The position numbers and the translations under genes were made by a program. Below the pieces are notes generated by a model. That model searched no databases. It saw only the letters and a list, made by a program, of their open reading frames with translations, and was not told the origin of the DNA. Below are positions 27,280-37,624 of a DNA stretch of 64,000 nt, in pieces (the first letter of the stretch is position 1; the number at the start of each line of letters is the position of its first letter). The DNA comes from Hymenobacter lapidiphilus (GTDB taxonomy: Bacteria > Bacteroidota > Bacteroidia > Cytophagales > Hymenobacteraceae): NCBI RefSeq assembly GCF_003417065.2, contig NZ_QVLT01000015.1:42317-106316 (forward strand), written 5' to 3'.

Positions 27280-28440
27280 TCAGTACGTCACCAGAAACAT
27301 ATCTACGCCCAGGTCGTGCTCTAACTTAGCCACGGCGCGGATGAGGTCCTGGGTGATGCCGCGGCGGCTCAGGCGCTGCCAGGCGGTTTTGTCGCCGGTG
27401 ATGCCGCACATGAGCAGGGTCGCTTCCTTCTCACGGACCATGCTGATGACGGAAGCCACCACATCGTCGCTCTTTACGCGCAGAATCTGGCCGCCCAGCT
27501 CGGTTACCAGCTGCAGGTTGCGCAGCAGGTGGCGCTGGGTGGCCAGGTTGATGCGGCCGGCGGTTTCGCGGCTGGTTTGCACGTAGAGCACGTACCAGGT
27601 GGCAATACCCAGCTGCTGAGCCAGCCGCGAGGCCTTGCGGATAATTTGCCGGGCGGCCGGGTCGTTGGTATTGATGCAGGCCAGCAGCCGGTCGGCGTTG
27701 CGGCGGGGGGCGGGCACGGGGGCGGCCCCGCCGGCTTCGGTTTCCACCTGCTGGCCCAGCAGCTGGGCAACTTCGCGCACCGCCAGCCGCCGCAGCTGCA
27801 GCAGGTTGTCGGCCCGGAAGAAGTTATTGAGCGCCACCGGCACCTTGGCCGGGTCGTAGATTTTGCCTTCTTCGAGCCGGCCGCGCAACTCACCCACGGT
27901 CAAGTCCACGTTCACCACCTCGTCGGCGTCGCGCAGCACCTGGTCGGGCACCCGCTCGGTTACGTCGGTGCCGGTTATTTTGAGCACCTGGTCGTGCAGG
28001 CTTTCCAGGTGCTGCACGTTCAGGGCCGTGAGCACCGAAATTCCCGCTTTCAGCAACTCCTCCACGTCCTGCCAGCGCTTCTCGTTTTTCGAGCCGGGCA
28101 CGTTGGAGTGGGCCAGCTCATCGACCACCACCACGGCGGGCCGGCGCTGAATGATGGCGCCGAGGTCCATTTCCTCCAGCGCCCGGCCCTTATAGAACAG
28201 CGTTTTACGGGGCACTTCGGGCAGGTCGCGCATCTGGGCCACGGTTTCGAGGCGGCCGTGGGTTTCGACATAGCCCAGCACCACGTTCACGCCCTGGCGG
28301 CGCAGCTCGTGCGCTTCCTGCAGCAGCCGATAGGTTTTGCCCACCCCGGCCGCCAGCCCCAGATACACCTTCAGCCGCCCGCGCCGCCGCTGCTGCACCA
28401 GGCGCAGAAACCGCTCCGCCGATTCGTCGCGCTCATCCAT
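27280..28440 (-). CDS. kdpD: KdpD-type sensor protein without kinase domain
   Basis: 386 residues matching only the cytoplasmic N-terminal half of KdpD. Residues ~20-230 are the KdpD domain with Walker A (GLAAGVGKTYRLL), YVETHGR and VDELAHSNVPGS. Residues ~250-380 are a UspA-like domain (RLLACINTNDPAARQIIRKA...LMCGITGDKTAWQ). The four membrane helices, GAF and kinase domains of classical ~890-residue KdpD are absent. The next gene on the strand encodes a separate HAMP-PAS kinase. It probably senses K+ supply or turgor and hands the signal to that kinase. ATG 28440 is preceded by TTAGCG direct repeats and a REP palindrome. Confidence 0.9.
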   Translation of the reverse strand: MDERDESAERFLRLVQQRRRGRLKVYLGLAAGVGKTYRLLQEAHELRRQGVNVVLGYVETHGRLETVAQMRDLPEVPRKTLFYKGRALEEMDLGAIIQRRPAVVVVDELAHSNVPGSKNEKRWQDVEELLKAGISVLTALNVQHLESLHDQVLKITGTDVTERVPDQVLRDADEVVNVDLTVGELRGRLEEGKIYDPAKVPVALNNFFRADNLLQLRRLAVREVAQLLGQQVETEAGGAAPVPAPRRNADRLLACINTNDPAARQIIRKASRLAQQLGIATWYVLYVQTSRETAGRINLATQRHLLRNLQLVTELGGQILRVKSDDVVASVISMVREKEATLLMCGITGDKTAWQRLSRRGITQDLIRAVAKLEHDLGVDMFLVTY

Positions 28441-28453
28441 GTTTTTGTTTTGA

Positions 28454-28596
28454 GCAGTTAGCGGTTAGCGGTTAGCGGTTAGCGAAAAAGAACGTCATGC
28501 TGGGCGAAGTCGAAGCATCTCTACCGCAATGCTAATCCTATCGATTGCAACGAAGCGGTAGAGATGCTTCGACTTCGCTCAGCATGACGTTCTTTT
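28454..28596. repeat. GTTAGCG tandem repeats plus REP-like palindrome
   Basis: A short tandem array of GTTAGCG (28457-28484) runs into a palindrome with ~42-bp arms (28486-28527 and 28555-28596) starting AAAGAACGTCATGCTG and containing GAAGCATCTCTACCGC. I see a single internal mismatch between the arms. Member of the AACGTCATGC family. Confidence 0.85.
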
Positions 28597-28612
28597 CTTT
28601 CGTTCAAATAGC

Positions 28613-29710
28613 TCAGAAAGACAGGGCGATGCTGCTCGTCAGGTTGCCGTAGGTGTCCGAAGTGCGGTTGTCGCGCTGCTCGAAAATGGGCCGTTTGGCG
28701 TCCATCACCCGACCTTCGACCCGGAACACCACGTTGGCGGTGGGGGCGTAATCGAGGTTGAGCGAGGCGGCTTTTATTTTGAAGTCAGTGTCGGCGGGCA
28801 GTGGGGAAATCGTGCGGATAATGACGCCACGCTCGGCGTTGTAGTACTCGGCGCGGGCCGTGGCCGACCACTTGGGGGCCAGCTGGTAGCGCACGAAAGC
28901 GGCACCCGTGTGCCAGGTGTCGGCCTTGTCGCCGCGCCGCTCGCTTTCCTGCTTGCCCACGTCGAACACCAGCGCCAGGCTCAGGCGGTCGGTGGCGGCG
29001 TAGCTCGCGTAGAAATTGTGGAAGTAGCGGCGGCGGCGCACCGAGTCCTGGGGCTGCTCGTTGCCGTAGAAGCCGCTGGAGTTGATGAGCAGCCTGGCGG
29101 TGGGCCGCCACTGAATCTGGGTACCGAGGGCCTTGCCCTGGTTGTTATCCTGCAGGTTCTGCCAGCCGTTGAGCGCCAGAGCGGTCAGCGTCAACTGCGG
29201 GGCCACCTCGTAGGTGAAGCGCGCGCCGGCCTCGTAGTAGGGCGAGTTTTCGGCCATCAGCGAGCGGGTCAGCGTCCAGTTATCCTTGCTCAGGGCCGAC
29301 TCGAAGCCGATGTGCGAGGCGAAAACACCCACGTCGAGCCAGGCTTTCTCGAAGGGCCGGAAGCCGGCGTAACCCTCGTAGATGTGCTTGAATACCTGGT
29401 CTTCGGCCGCGTAGTTGGCCGACACGTAGGAGCCGGCGTGCAGGCCGATAGCCCCGCGCACCTGGCCGTTATCGTAGCGCAGCCCCACCACGCCCTGGTT
29501 GATGGTGAACTCGTTCTGGCGGTTGTGCGAGTAGAGAAAGCCGGGGCGGCTTTGGGTGTTGTTGTTTTTGAAATCGTAACCGTAATAGCCATCCACAAAG
29601 CCATAAAAGGTCAGCGGATTGGCAGTGGCTACCGAATCAGTAGCGGCAGTCTGGGCCGTAGCCCCGCCGGCGGCTAATAAGGCCAGGCTCAGCGTAAGAA
29701 GTTTTTTCAT
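28613..29710 (-). CDS. Outer-membrane beta-barrel porin in kdp locus
   Basis: 365 residues: signal peptide (MKKLLTLSLALLAAGGATAQ) followed by LTFYGFVDGYYGYDF, the typical first strand of Bacteroidota putative porins (BBP2/OmpL-like), many alternating aromatic strands, and a C-terminal SIALSF ending in Phe. Expected in the outer membrane. It lies between kdpC and kdpD, so it is likely co-regulated with potassium uptake and may let K+ or other small ions into the periplasm (inference). Confidence 0.85.
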   Translation of the reverse strand: MKKLLTLSLALLAAGGATAQTAATDSVATANPLTFYGFVDGYYGYDFKNNNTQSRPGFLYSHNRQNEFTINQGVVGLRYDNGQVRGAIGLHAGSYVSANYAAEDQVFKHIYEGYAGFRPFEKAWLDVGVFASHIGFESALSKDNWTLTRSLMAENSPYYEAGARFTYEVAPQLTLTALALNGWQNLQDNNQGKALGTQIQWRPTARLLINSSGFYGNEQPQDSVRRRRYFHNFYASYAATDRLSLALVFDVGKQESERRGDKADTWHTGAAFVRYQLAPKWSATARAEYYNAERGVIIRTISPLPADTDFKIKAASLNLDYAPTANVVFRVEGRVMDAKRPIFEQRDNRTSDTYGNLTSSIALSF

Positions 29711-29805
29711 TGATGAAGTAAGTTGAGAGTTCAGCGGCCAACTGCAATAATGGCACGTTGTAAGGGCGGGGCTAAGCCCCGCCCTTACCGGTTTCGCACC
29801 AACAG

Positions 29806-30375
29806 CTATTTTCTGGAGAGAGAATCCAGCGCCAAATTGAGCTGGAGCACGTTTACTTTTGAAGGGCCGAGCATAACGAAGATAGGCTCCTGCACGTGGG
29901 CGGCTACCAGGGCCTTTACGCGGGCGGCGGGCAGACCGCGCAGCCGGGCCACGCGCTCCACCTGGGCATACGCGCCGGCTGGCGAGAGGTGCGGGTCGAG
30001 GCCCGAACCGCTGGCCGTTACCAGCTCCACCGGTACCTGGCCCGATTTCACGTTGGGGTTTTGCTGCAGGAAGGCGGCCACGCGAGTATTCACTTCGGCT
30101 AGGTACTGCGGGTTGGTTGGCCCTTTGTTGGAGCCGCCCGAGCCGTCGGCGCGGTAATCCACGGCCGAGGGCCGGGTATTAAAGTACTCGGGCCGGTCGA
30201 ATTTCTGACCCACATTATCGAAGCCGACTACCCGACCCTGGTGCGACACCTGCACGCCCTGGCCCTGACCGGGAGCCAACTGAGCCGCGCCCCACACGAT
30301 GGCCGGATACACGACGCAGCAGAGCACCAGCAGGGCCAGCGTCAAACGAAAAGCGGAAACAAGATTGTTTTTCAT
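29806..30375 (-). CDS. kdpC: K+-transporting ATPase subunit C
   Basis: 189 residues from ATG 30375 (MKNNLVSAFRLTL). One N-terminal transmembrane helix (LALLVLCCVVYPAIVWG), then KdpC signatures: GQKFDRPEYFNTRPSAVDY, SGGSNKGPTNPQYL, VTASGSGLDPHLSPAGAYAQVERVA, and the C-terminal VNVLQLNLALD. KdpC stabilises the KdpFABC complex and helps ATP binding by KdpB. It starts ~220 nt after the kdpB stop, with a motif (30439-30454) also found before the first kdp gene. A short GGGCGGGGC hairpin at 29763-29789 follows the stop. Confidence 0.95.
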   Translation of the reverse strand: MKNNLVSAFRLTLALLVLCCVVYPAIVWGAAQLAPGQGQGVQVSHQGRVVGFDNVGQKFDRPEYFNTRPSAVDYRADGSGGSNKGPTNPQYLAEVNTRVAAFLQQNPNVKSGQVPVELVTASGSGLDPHLSPAGAYAQVERVARLRGLPAARVKALVAAHVQEPIFVMLGPSKVNVLQLNLALDSLSRK

Positions 30376-30438
30376 GGTTTTAGAAGTGCGCGGCGCAAGG
30401 CCGCAGAAAGCAGTTGGGCAGTATGTTGGTAGGCTATC

Positions 30439-30454
30439 TGCCAATTCCGGCCCG
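30439..30454. promoter_or_regulatory. Shared kdp motif, copy before kdpC
   Basis: TGCCAATTCCGGCCCG, differing by one base from TGCCAATCCCGGCCCG at 34794-34809 before the first kdp gene. A regulator site or part of a promoter is possible; no factor is known. Confidence 0.35.
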
Positions 30455-30598
30455 TTTGTCATTACAAGCACCACCCGTAGTTTACCAAGCTGATAATCAG
30501 CAGTAAAATAGTACTTAAGCCGTTCGCTTGATTGGCGCAGATTGCCGGAACCGGGTCAGAATGACCTGCTGAGTTGGTCAGAACGGCTTGGTAAGAAG

Positions 30599-32638
30599 CT
30601 ACACGAACAGCCCCACTACCAGGTCAATCAGCTTGATGCCGATGAAGGGCGCGATGACGCCGCCGAGGCCGTAGATGAGCAGGTTGCGGCGCAGCAGGGC
30701 CGAGGCGCCAACGGGCTTGTAAGCCACGCCGCGCAACGCCAGCGGCACCAGGGCCGGAATCAGCAGCGCGTTGAAAATCACGGCTGAGAGAATAGCCGAC
30801 TGGGGCGACTTCAGGCCCATGACGTTGAGCGCGCCGAGGGCCGGAATGGCCACCATGAACAGCGCCGGCACGATGGCGAAGTACTTGGCCACGTCGTTGG
30901 CGATGCTGAACGTGGTCAGCGTGCCGCGAGTCATGAGCAGCTGCTTGCCGATTTCCACTGTCTCGATGAGCTTGGTGGGGTCGTTGTCGAGGTCGACCAT
31001 GTTGCCGGCTTCCTTGGCGGCCTGGGTGCCCGAGTTCATGGCTACCCCTACGTCGGCCTGGGCCAGGGCGGGCGCATCGTTGGTGCCGTCGCCCATCATG
31101 GCCACCAGCTTGCCCAGCTGCTGCTCGGCGCGGATGTACTGCATCTTGTCCTCGGGCTTAGCCTCGGCAATGAAGTCATCGACGCCGGCTTTTTCGGCAA
31201 TAAACTTGGCCGTGAGCGGGTTGTCGCCGGTTACCATCACCGTTTTGATGCCCATGCGGCGCAGGCGCTCAAACCGCTCCTGGATGCCGGGCTTGATGAT
31301 ATCCTGGAGTTCAACTACGCCCAGTACCTCGTCGTTCTGGCTCAGTACCAGCGGGGTGCCGCCGTTGCTGGCCACTGCGGCCACGCGGGTGGCTACCTCA
31401 GCCGGATACGGCCGGCCAGCCGCTTCGCTCAGGCGGCGAATGGCGTCGGCCGCGCCCTTGCGCAGACTGGTGCCGTCGGCCAGCGTCACGCCGCTGCTCC
31501 GGGTTTCAGCCGTGAACTTGATGAGCTCAGCGCCATCCAAACGGCTTTTCAGCTGGGCGGGGTCAATCTTGTTGTCGCGGGCTAGTTCCACAATGCTCTT
31601 GCCTTCGGGCGTTTCATCCGTCAGCGAGCTTAGGGTAACCGATTCCACGAATTGCGTCATTGCCACGCCGGGCGCGGGCCAGAAGTGGGTGGCTTTGCGG
31701 TTACCGATGGTGATGGTGCCGGTTTTATCCAGCAGCAGCACGTCGATGTCGCCGGCCGTTTCCATGGCTTTGCCGCTCTTGGTGATGACGTTGGCCCGCA
31801 GCGCGCGGTCCATGCCGGCAATACCGATGGCCGACAGCAATCCGCCAATCGTGGTCGGAATCAGACACACGAACAGGGCAATAAACGAGGCCACCGCAAT
31901 GGGCGTGTTGGCGTAGGCCGCGAAGGGCTGGAGCGTAATGCAGACGATGATGAACACCAGCGTAAAGCCGGCCAGCAGAATGGTGAGGGCAATTTCGTTG
32001 GGCGTTTTCTGCCGCGAAGCACCTTCTACCAGCGCAATCATCTTGTCGAGAAACGACTCGCCCGGCTCGGTGGTCACCACTACTTTGATGCGGTCGGACA
32101 GCACCTTGGTGCCACCCGTTACGCTCGACTTATCGCCGCCGGCTTCCCGGATTACCGGGGCCGATTCGCCCGTAATGGCCGACTCGTCGATGGTAGCCAA
32201 ACCCTCCACGATTTCGCCATCGGTAGGAATGATTTCGCCAGCATCCACCAGAAAAAACTGGCCTTTGCGGAGCTGTGAAGATGACACCAGGCGCTCGGTG
32301 CCGCGCTCGTCCACCACGCGGGCGGGGGTTTCTTCGCGGGTTTTGCGCAGGCTTTCGGCCTGGGCCTTACCCCGCGCCTCGGCAATGGCCTCGGCGAAAT
32401 TGGCGAACAGCAGCGTGAGCAGCAACACCAGAAACACGGTGAAGTTGTAGCCGAAGCTGCCCTGAGTAGGGTCGGGCTGCACGAGTAGCCCCAGCGTCAC
32501 GAGCAGCATTACCACGGTGCCCAGTTCCACGGTAAACATCACCGGGTTACGCACCATCACCCGCGGGTCGAGTTTCACGAAAGCCTGCTTAATGGCCTCC
32601 GAAACCAGCGCGGATTGAAAGAGAGATTGATTTTTCAT
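30599..32638 (-). CDS. kdpB: K+-transporting ATPase subunit B
   Basis: 679-residue P-type ATPase subunit that hydrolyses ATP for K+ uptake through KdpA. Features: actuator [10 protein letters not shown], membrane motif [22 protein letters not shown], phosphorylation site [14 protein letters not shown], nucleotide site [10 protein letters not shown], hinge [24 protein letters not shown] and [12 protein letters not shown], all characteristic of KdpB. Full length. 145 nt separate it from kdpA, filled by a palindromic spacer (GATGTGCTGGAAA facing TTTCCAGCACATC). Confidence 0.98.
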   Translation of the reverse strand: MKNQSLFQSALVSEAIKQAFVKLDPRVMVRNPVMFTVELGTVVMLLVTLGLLVQPDPTQGSFGYNFTVFLVLLLTLLFANFAEAIAEARGKAQAESLRKTREETPARVVDERGTERLVSSSQLRKGQFFLVDAGEIIPTDGEIVEGLATIDESAITGESAPVIREAGGDKSSVTGGTKVLSDRIKVVVTTEPGESFLDKMIALVEGASRQKTPNEIALTILLAGFTLVFIIVCITLQPFAAYANTPIAVASFIALFVCLIPTTIGGLLSAIGIAGMDRALRANVITKSGKAMETAGDIDVLLLDKTGTITIGNRKATHFWPAPGVAMTQFVESVTLSSLTDETPEGKSIVELARDNKIDPAQLKSRLDGAELIKFTAETRSSGVTLADGTSLRKGAADAIRRLSEAAGRPYPAEVATRVAAVASNGGTPLVLSQNDEVLGVVELQDIIKPGIQERFERLRRMGIKTVMVTGDNPLTAKFIAEKAGVDDFIAEAKPEDKMQYIRAEQQLGKLVAMMGDGTNDAPALAQADVGVAMNSGTQAAKEAGNMVDLDNDPTKLIETVEIGKQLLMTRGTLTTFSIANDVAKYFAIVPALFMVAIPALGALNVMGLKSPQSAILSAVIFNALLIPALVPLALRGVAYKPVGASALLRRNLLIYGLGGVIAPFIGIKLIDLVVGLFV

Positions 32639-32783
32639 TTGTGCTTAGTGCTTAGATTTTGGTACTCGTTCGGTACGGCTTAGCCGTCAGGCTTAGGTTG
32701 CAGGTTGATGTGCTGGAAATTGCGCGCAGTATTCACCATTTTCCAGCACATCGACCTAAGCACTAACAACTAAGCACCAAGCT

Positions 32784-34484
32784 CTAATAGAGGCTGAAAT
32801 GCTCGGCTAGCGGACCTAGGGCCAGGGCGGGGAAGAAGGCCAGGGCGGCAATAATCCAGATGACGAAGAAGACCATCAGGCCGAACGTGGCCGTATCGAC
32901 GCGCAGGGTGCCGGCGCTTTCAGGAGTGTACTTTTTGCTGGCCAATATGCCGGCAATGGCCACCGGGCCGATGATGGGCAGGTAGCGGCTTAGCAACAGC
33001 ACCACGCCGGTGCTGATGTTCCACCAGGGCGTGTTGTCGCCCAGGCCCTCGAAGCCCGAGCCATTGTTGGCGGCCGCCGAGGTGTACTCGTAGAGCATCT
33101 CCGAGAAGCCGTGGTAGCCGGGGTTGGCCAGCCAGCCGGCGTATTCGGTGGGGTTGCTGACGAGGAGGTGAGCCGCCATGGCCGTGCCGGCCAGAATCAT
33201 CAGCGGATGCAACAGGGCCACGATAATGGCAATTTTCATCTCGCGGGCCTCAATCTTCTTGCCCAGGAATTCGGGGGTCCGGCCCACCATCAGCCCCGAG
33301 ATAAACACGGCAATGATGACGAACACGAAGAAGTTGAGGAAGCCCACCCCCACACCGCCATAAAAGGCGTTGGTCATCATGCCCAGCATCTCACTCATGC
33401 CCGAAATCGGCATGTGCGAGTCGTGCATCGAGTTGACCGAGCCGCAGGAAATGATGGTATTGGTGATGCCCCAGTAGGCCGAAGCGGCCGTGCCCAGGCG
33501 AATCTCCTTGCCTTCCATCGCGCCCAAATTCATATCGGCGCCCATCTGGGCGATGGCCGGGTTGCCCTGCATCTCATAGTAGACGGTGGGAGCCAGCAGC
33601 ATCAGGAAACCGGCCGTCATCACCCCGAACACCGTGTAGGAAAGCCGGCGGCGGCGCAGGTAGTGGCCGAGGGCAAACACCAGGGCAATTGGAATCAAAA
33701 CCAGCGCAATGTTCTCGACCATGTTGGTGAGATAGGTCGGATTTTCGAGCGGGTGGGCCGAGTTGGCGCCGAAGAAACCGCCCCCGTTGGTGCCCAGCTC
33801 CTTGATGGCAATCATGGCGGCGGCCGGGCCGCGGCTCACGGCCGTCGTGTCGCCCTGCATTGTAATCAGCGCCTGCTTGCCGGCAAACGTCATCGGCGTG
33901 CCCTGGAAGACCAGAATCAAACCCACTATCAACGAAAGCGGCAGCAGCACCCGTGTGATGCTCCGCACGAAATACACGTAGAAGTTGCCCAGCTTGTCAG
34001 TAGTCCGGTTGCGCAGGGCGTTGAACACCACCACGCAAGCGACCATACCCGTAGCCGCCGTCACAAATTGCAGGAACATGATGCCCACCATTTGCGAGAG
34101 GTAGGTCAGGCCGCTTTCGCCCGAGTAGTGCTGCAGGTTGCAGTTCACCAGAAACGAAATGGCGGTGTTAAACGCCAGGTCGGGCGACATGGAAGGGTTG
34201 CCGTCGGGGTTGAGCGGCAGCACGCCTTGGGTACACAGGATGAGCATGGCAAAGAGGAACCACACTAAGTTGATGGTGAGCAGGGCCACCATATGCTGCT
34301 GCCAGGTCATGCCCCGGCCGGCATCGATGCCGCCGATGCGGAACAGCAGCCGCTCTAGAGGCGCCAGGAAGTCGGACCAGCTTTTGTCGCCGCGGTACAC
34401 GGTGGCCAGGTAGCGGCCCAGCGGGATGGCCAGCAGCACTGTTACGCCAAAAATGACGGCAATGCCAATAAGTTCAGAGGACAT
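32784..34484 (-). CDS. kdpA: K+-transporting ATPase subunit A
   Basis: 566-residue inner-membrane channel-like subunit of KdpFABC. Selectivity-filter segments of the four repeats are visible: NTAISFLVNCNLQHYSGE, ELGTNGGGFFGANSAHPLENP, ISCGSVNSMHDSHMP and YTSAAANNGSGFEGL. About ten transmembrane helices; N-terminal GRYLATVYRGD and FRIGGID match KdpA. Length normal. ATG 34484 follows kdpF by ~85 nt, a gap that contains GTTGTCAGTTTTC facing GAAAACTGGC-type repeats. Confidence 0.98.
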   Translation of the reverse strand: MSSELIGIAVIFGVTVLLAIPLGRYLATVYRGDKSWSDFLAPLERLLFRIGGIDAGRGMTWQQHMVALLTINLVWFLFAMLILCTQGVLPLNPDGNPSMSPDLAFNTAISFLVNCNLQHYSGESGLTYLSQMVGIMFLQFVTAATGMVACVVVFNALRNRTTDKLGNFYVYFVRSITRVLLPLSLIVGLILVFQGTPMTFAGKQALITMQGDTTAVSRGPAAAMIAIKELGTNGGGFFGANSAHPLENPTYLTNMVENIALVLIPIALVFALGHYLRRRRLSYTVFGVMTAGFLMLLAPTVYYEMQGNPAIAQMGADMNLGAMEGKEIRLGTAASAYWGITNTIISCGSVNSMHDSHMPISGMSEMLGMMTNAFYGGVGVGFLNFFVFVIIAVFISGLMVGRTPEFLGKKIEAREMKIAIIVALLHPLMILAGTAMAAHLLVSNPTEYAGWLANPGYHGFSEMLYEYTSAAANNGSGFEGLGDNTPWWNISTGVVLLLSRYLPIIGPVAIAGILASKKYTPESAGTLRVDTATFGLMVFFVIWIIAALAFFPALALGPLAEHFSLY

Positions 34485-34568
34485 AGTAGGTATGAGTTGT
34501 CAGTTACGAGTTGTCAGTTTTCGGTAGAAAGCGTGTTGCGCACTGGCAACTGAAAACTGGCCGCTGCA

Positions 34569-34649
34569 TTAGAATTTCTCCGGCTTTAGCAGCACGTAGC
34601 AGAGGTAGCCAAAAGTGGCCAGCCCAAGGAGTAGTAAGGCAATCATCAT
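34569..34649 (-). CDS. kdpF: KdpF small membrane subunit
   Basis: 26-codon gene encoding MMIALLLLGLATFGYLCYVL followed by LKPEKF, the single helix plus the YxLLxPEKF end typical of KdpF. It lies directly upstream of kdpA, as in other kdp operons, and stabilises the KdpFABC complex in the inner membrane. Two consecutive ATGs (34649, 34646) could start it. Confidence 0.92.
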   Translation of the reverse strand: MMIALLLLGLATFGYLCYVLLKPEKF

Positions 34650-34664
34650 GGCTTGGGAGCGGGA

Positions 34665-34760
34665 TTAGATGTTGTCGAAAAAGTCGACCGATTTGTAGAA
34701 AAGCCAGAAGCCGGCAAGGCCAGTGGCCGTCAGCAGCGGAATAAGCAGGGCAGCGGACAT
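34665..34760 (-). CDS. 31-residue membrane peptide, first gene of kdp operon
   Basis: MSAALLIPLLTATGLAGFWL followed by FYKSVDFFDNI: one transmembrane helix and a short acidic/aromatic tail. It ends 15 nt before kdpF. Not a second KdpF by sequence (no PEKF ending). The position suggests another small regulator or subunit of the pump; I cannot name the family. Confidence 0.6.
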   Translation of the reverse strand: MSAALLIPLLTATGLAGFWLFYKSVDFFDNI

Positions 34761-34793
34761 AAGGGCTTTGGTTGATTGGTGTGCCGGCCCGCT

Positions 34794-34809
34794 TGCCAAT
34801 CCCGGCCCG
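34794..34809. promoter_or_regulatory. Shared kdp motif, copy before first kdp gene
   Basis: TGCCAATCCCGGCCCG, 34 nt upstream of the 31-residue gene; near-identical to 30439-30454 before kdpC. Reads CGGGCCGGGATTGGCA on the coding strand. A -24-like TTGGCA is present, but no correctly spaced GC of a sigma-54 -12 box. Confidence 0.35.
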
Positions 34810-34902
34810 GTTTCGGGTGGATGGATTTTACTTGGCGCTATCCTACTGTCAGTCAGACCCAAATTTTATTGTTCCGCTCTACGAGTTGAGCTCAAACGCA
34901 AA

Positions 34903-34949
34903 AAACCGAGTTATTCTGACCCGGTGTGGTGGTCAGAATAACCCGGTTT
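34903..34949. repeat. Hairpin upstream of kdp operon
   Basis: 19-bp arms (34903-34921 and 34931-34949) with one mismatch and a 9-nt loop: AAACCGAGTTATTCTGACC facing GGTCAGAATAACCCGGTTT. Lies ~145-190 nt upstream of the first kdp gene; may be a terminator-like structure or a regulatory hairpin. Confidence 0.8.
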
Positions 34950-35010
34950 GGGGTAGCGTGAAAGTCCCAGGAATGAAGCCTTGGGCTATTCACATGAAGT
35001 GCAAAAACGG

Positions 35011-35100
35011 CGTAGGGTGCGGGGCTTGTCCCCGCCCGCCGTTGAACAGAACCTGATATGGTCGTTCAAAGGCGGGCGGGGACAAGCCCCGCACCCTACG
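35011..35100. repeat. GTAGGGTGCGGGG palindrome, copy 1
   Basis: Arms CGTAGGGTGCGGGGCTTGTC... (35011-35046) and ...GACAAGCCCCGCACCCTACG (35063-35100) are nearly perfect. A second copy with the same core occurs at 41986-42093. Located between the NtrC-type regulator stop and the kdp promoter region, where it could terminate transcription. Confidence 0.9.
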
Positions 35101-35179
35101 TTGCGACCAATGTAGTGGAGTAGGTTGGGCGCTACGTAGCCCACTGTTTTAACCCTGGGTTGCCTGGAACGCTGGCAGA

Positions 35180-36526
<1,347 letters not shown>

Positions 36527-36859
36527 GAGGCAGGGTGCGGTTTGGCGTGGCCGGAGTAGGACCAGTCGGGGTTTGCGCGGGCCTACTCGTTGGCCTACGG
36601 AAACCATTTCAGGCCTCAGCCTCCATCACCACGGCCGGAAAGCTACTCAGTTTACCTGTCATTCAAGGGGCTGGCACTTCTTGCATTCTACCGGCCCGAC
36701 CTGATGGCCTAGGCCATTTAGGGTCAGAAGCTGATGACATCAAAGCCGTTTGCAAACTCCTTAAAAGCCATCGAAACGCCCTTCTTCCCGCTTTGCAGGA
36801 GTTGCGCAACGAGGCGACAGAGATGCTTCGGCCAGCTCAGTATGAGCGCTAATTGACTT
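36527..36859. other. Intergenic region without recognised gene
   Basis: 333 nt between the NtrC-type regulator start and the ASCH-like gene. It holds a perfect 14-bp palindrome ATGGCCTAGGCCAT (36704-36717) and a half copy of the REP family at ~36800-36850 (GAGATGCTTCGGCCAGCTCAG). No convincing ORF. Confidence 0.6.
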
Positions 36860-37381
36860 TCAATCAAGCTTCCGAAACTCAATCACCCACATCCAGGCAT
36901 TGTGCTTCCAGGCCAGTGGGTAGAAGCTGGTGAGCAAATGGGCAAAAGCCGTAACGGGTTCATCGTACCAGCGGAAACCGCCGGCCGGGTCGGGCTCCAC
37001 CCCACCCCAACGGGCGGCCCCGGCGGCCGACCCGGCTTCCGGATTGAGCAGGCGAATCCCCTCAGCCCGCGCGCCATCCGCCGTAATGGACCGCACCCGC
37101 TCTACTCTTATGGCCACTACCAGTAACCGCAAATCGGGCGCTTCTGCTACCCGCACCGGCTCCTCCCCTACACCGCCAAAAGGATATGCCTGAACCGGCA
37201 GGCGACGCCCCGTCGCTATTTCCTCGAAATGCGCTCCGGTAGCGTCGAGGCCGCAGAAGCGGTAACTGTCGGGCTGCTCAAGCAGCTCGCTTGTGCCTGC
37301 AAAGCGGCGGCGGGTAACGGTTTTGTGCCCGCTCAGGACGGCCTCCAGCAGAGGCGCACTAAAGGAAATAGTGGTGTCCAT
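36860..37381 (-). CDS. ASCH-like domain protein
   Basis: 173 residues. N-terminal ISFSAPLLEAVLSGHKTVTRR (the K-T-x-T-R-R signature of ASCH/PUA-like small-molecule or RNA-binding folds), a central VVAIRVERVRSIT strand, and C-terminal LTSFYPLAWKHNAWMWVIEFRKL. Resembles proteins common in Bacteroidota and phages that are annotated as ASCH or phage-like hypothetical. Binding partner unknown. Monocistronic, cytoplasmic. Confidence 0.7.
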   Translation of the reverse strand: MDTTISFSAPLLEAVLSGHKTVTRRRFAGTSELLEQPDSYRFCGLDATGAHFEEIATGRRLPVQAYPFGGVGEEPVRVAEAPDLRLLVVAIRVERVRSITADGARAEGIRLLNPEAGSAAGAARWGGVEPDPAGGFRWYDEPVTAFAHLLTSFYPLAWKHNAWMWVIEFRKLD

Positions 37382-37458
37382 CGTCAGTACCCTCGGGCTT
37401 AGTTTGTACGAATAGCACGTATTGCAGCGGTCGGATGGCTACCCAAAAATCCGGCGCC

Positions 37459-37557
37459 CTACAGGCCGGCCAGTTGGCTCAGAAGGACGAGGACGCCCAG
37501 GGCCAGATAGATACCGAAGCGCTGGAGCTGCTGTTTGGGTTGATGATGTGCACACAT
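37459..37557 (-). CDS. Possible 32-residue membrane peptide
   Basis: ATG 37557 gives MCAHHQPKQQLQRFGIYLAL followed by GVLVLLSQLAGL: a polar, His/Gln/Lys-rich start and one hydrophobic helix. It lies between the ASCH-like gene and the heavy-metal ATPase gene on the same strand. Plausible small membrane protein but supported only by composition. Confidence 0.4.
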   Translation of the reverse strand: MCAHHQPKQQLQRFGIYLALGVLVLLSQLAGL

Positions 37558-37624
37558 GCCCGCCCAACACCAGCCCAGGGCCTTCTGGTTCGTGGCAGGC
37601 GGTAGCCAGAGCCTAAATGTTGGC

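Noticed and set aside
33111..34268. A 385-codon plus-strand frame antisense to kdpA
   Set aside because: His/Gly/Arg-rich shadow of a fully recognised gene.
34780..34815. Sigma-54 promoter for the kdp operon
   Set aside because: A TTGGCA-like -24 element exists, but the GC of the -12 element is not at the required spacing.
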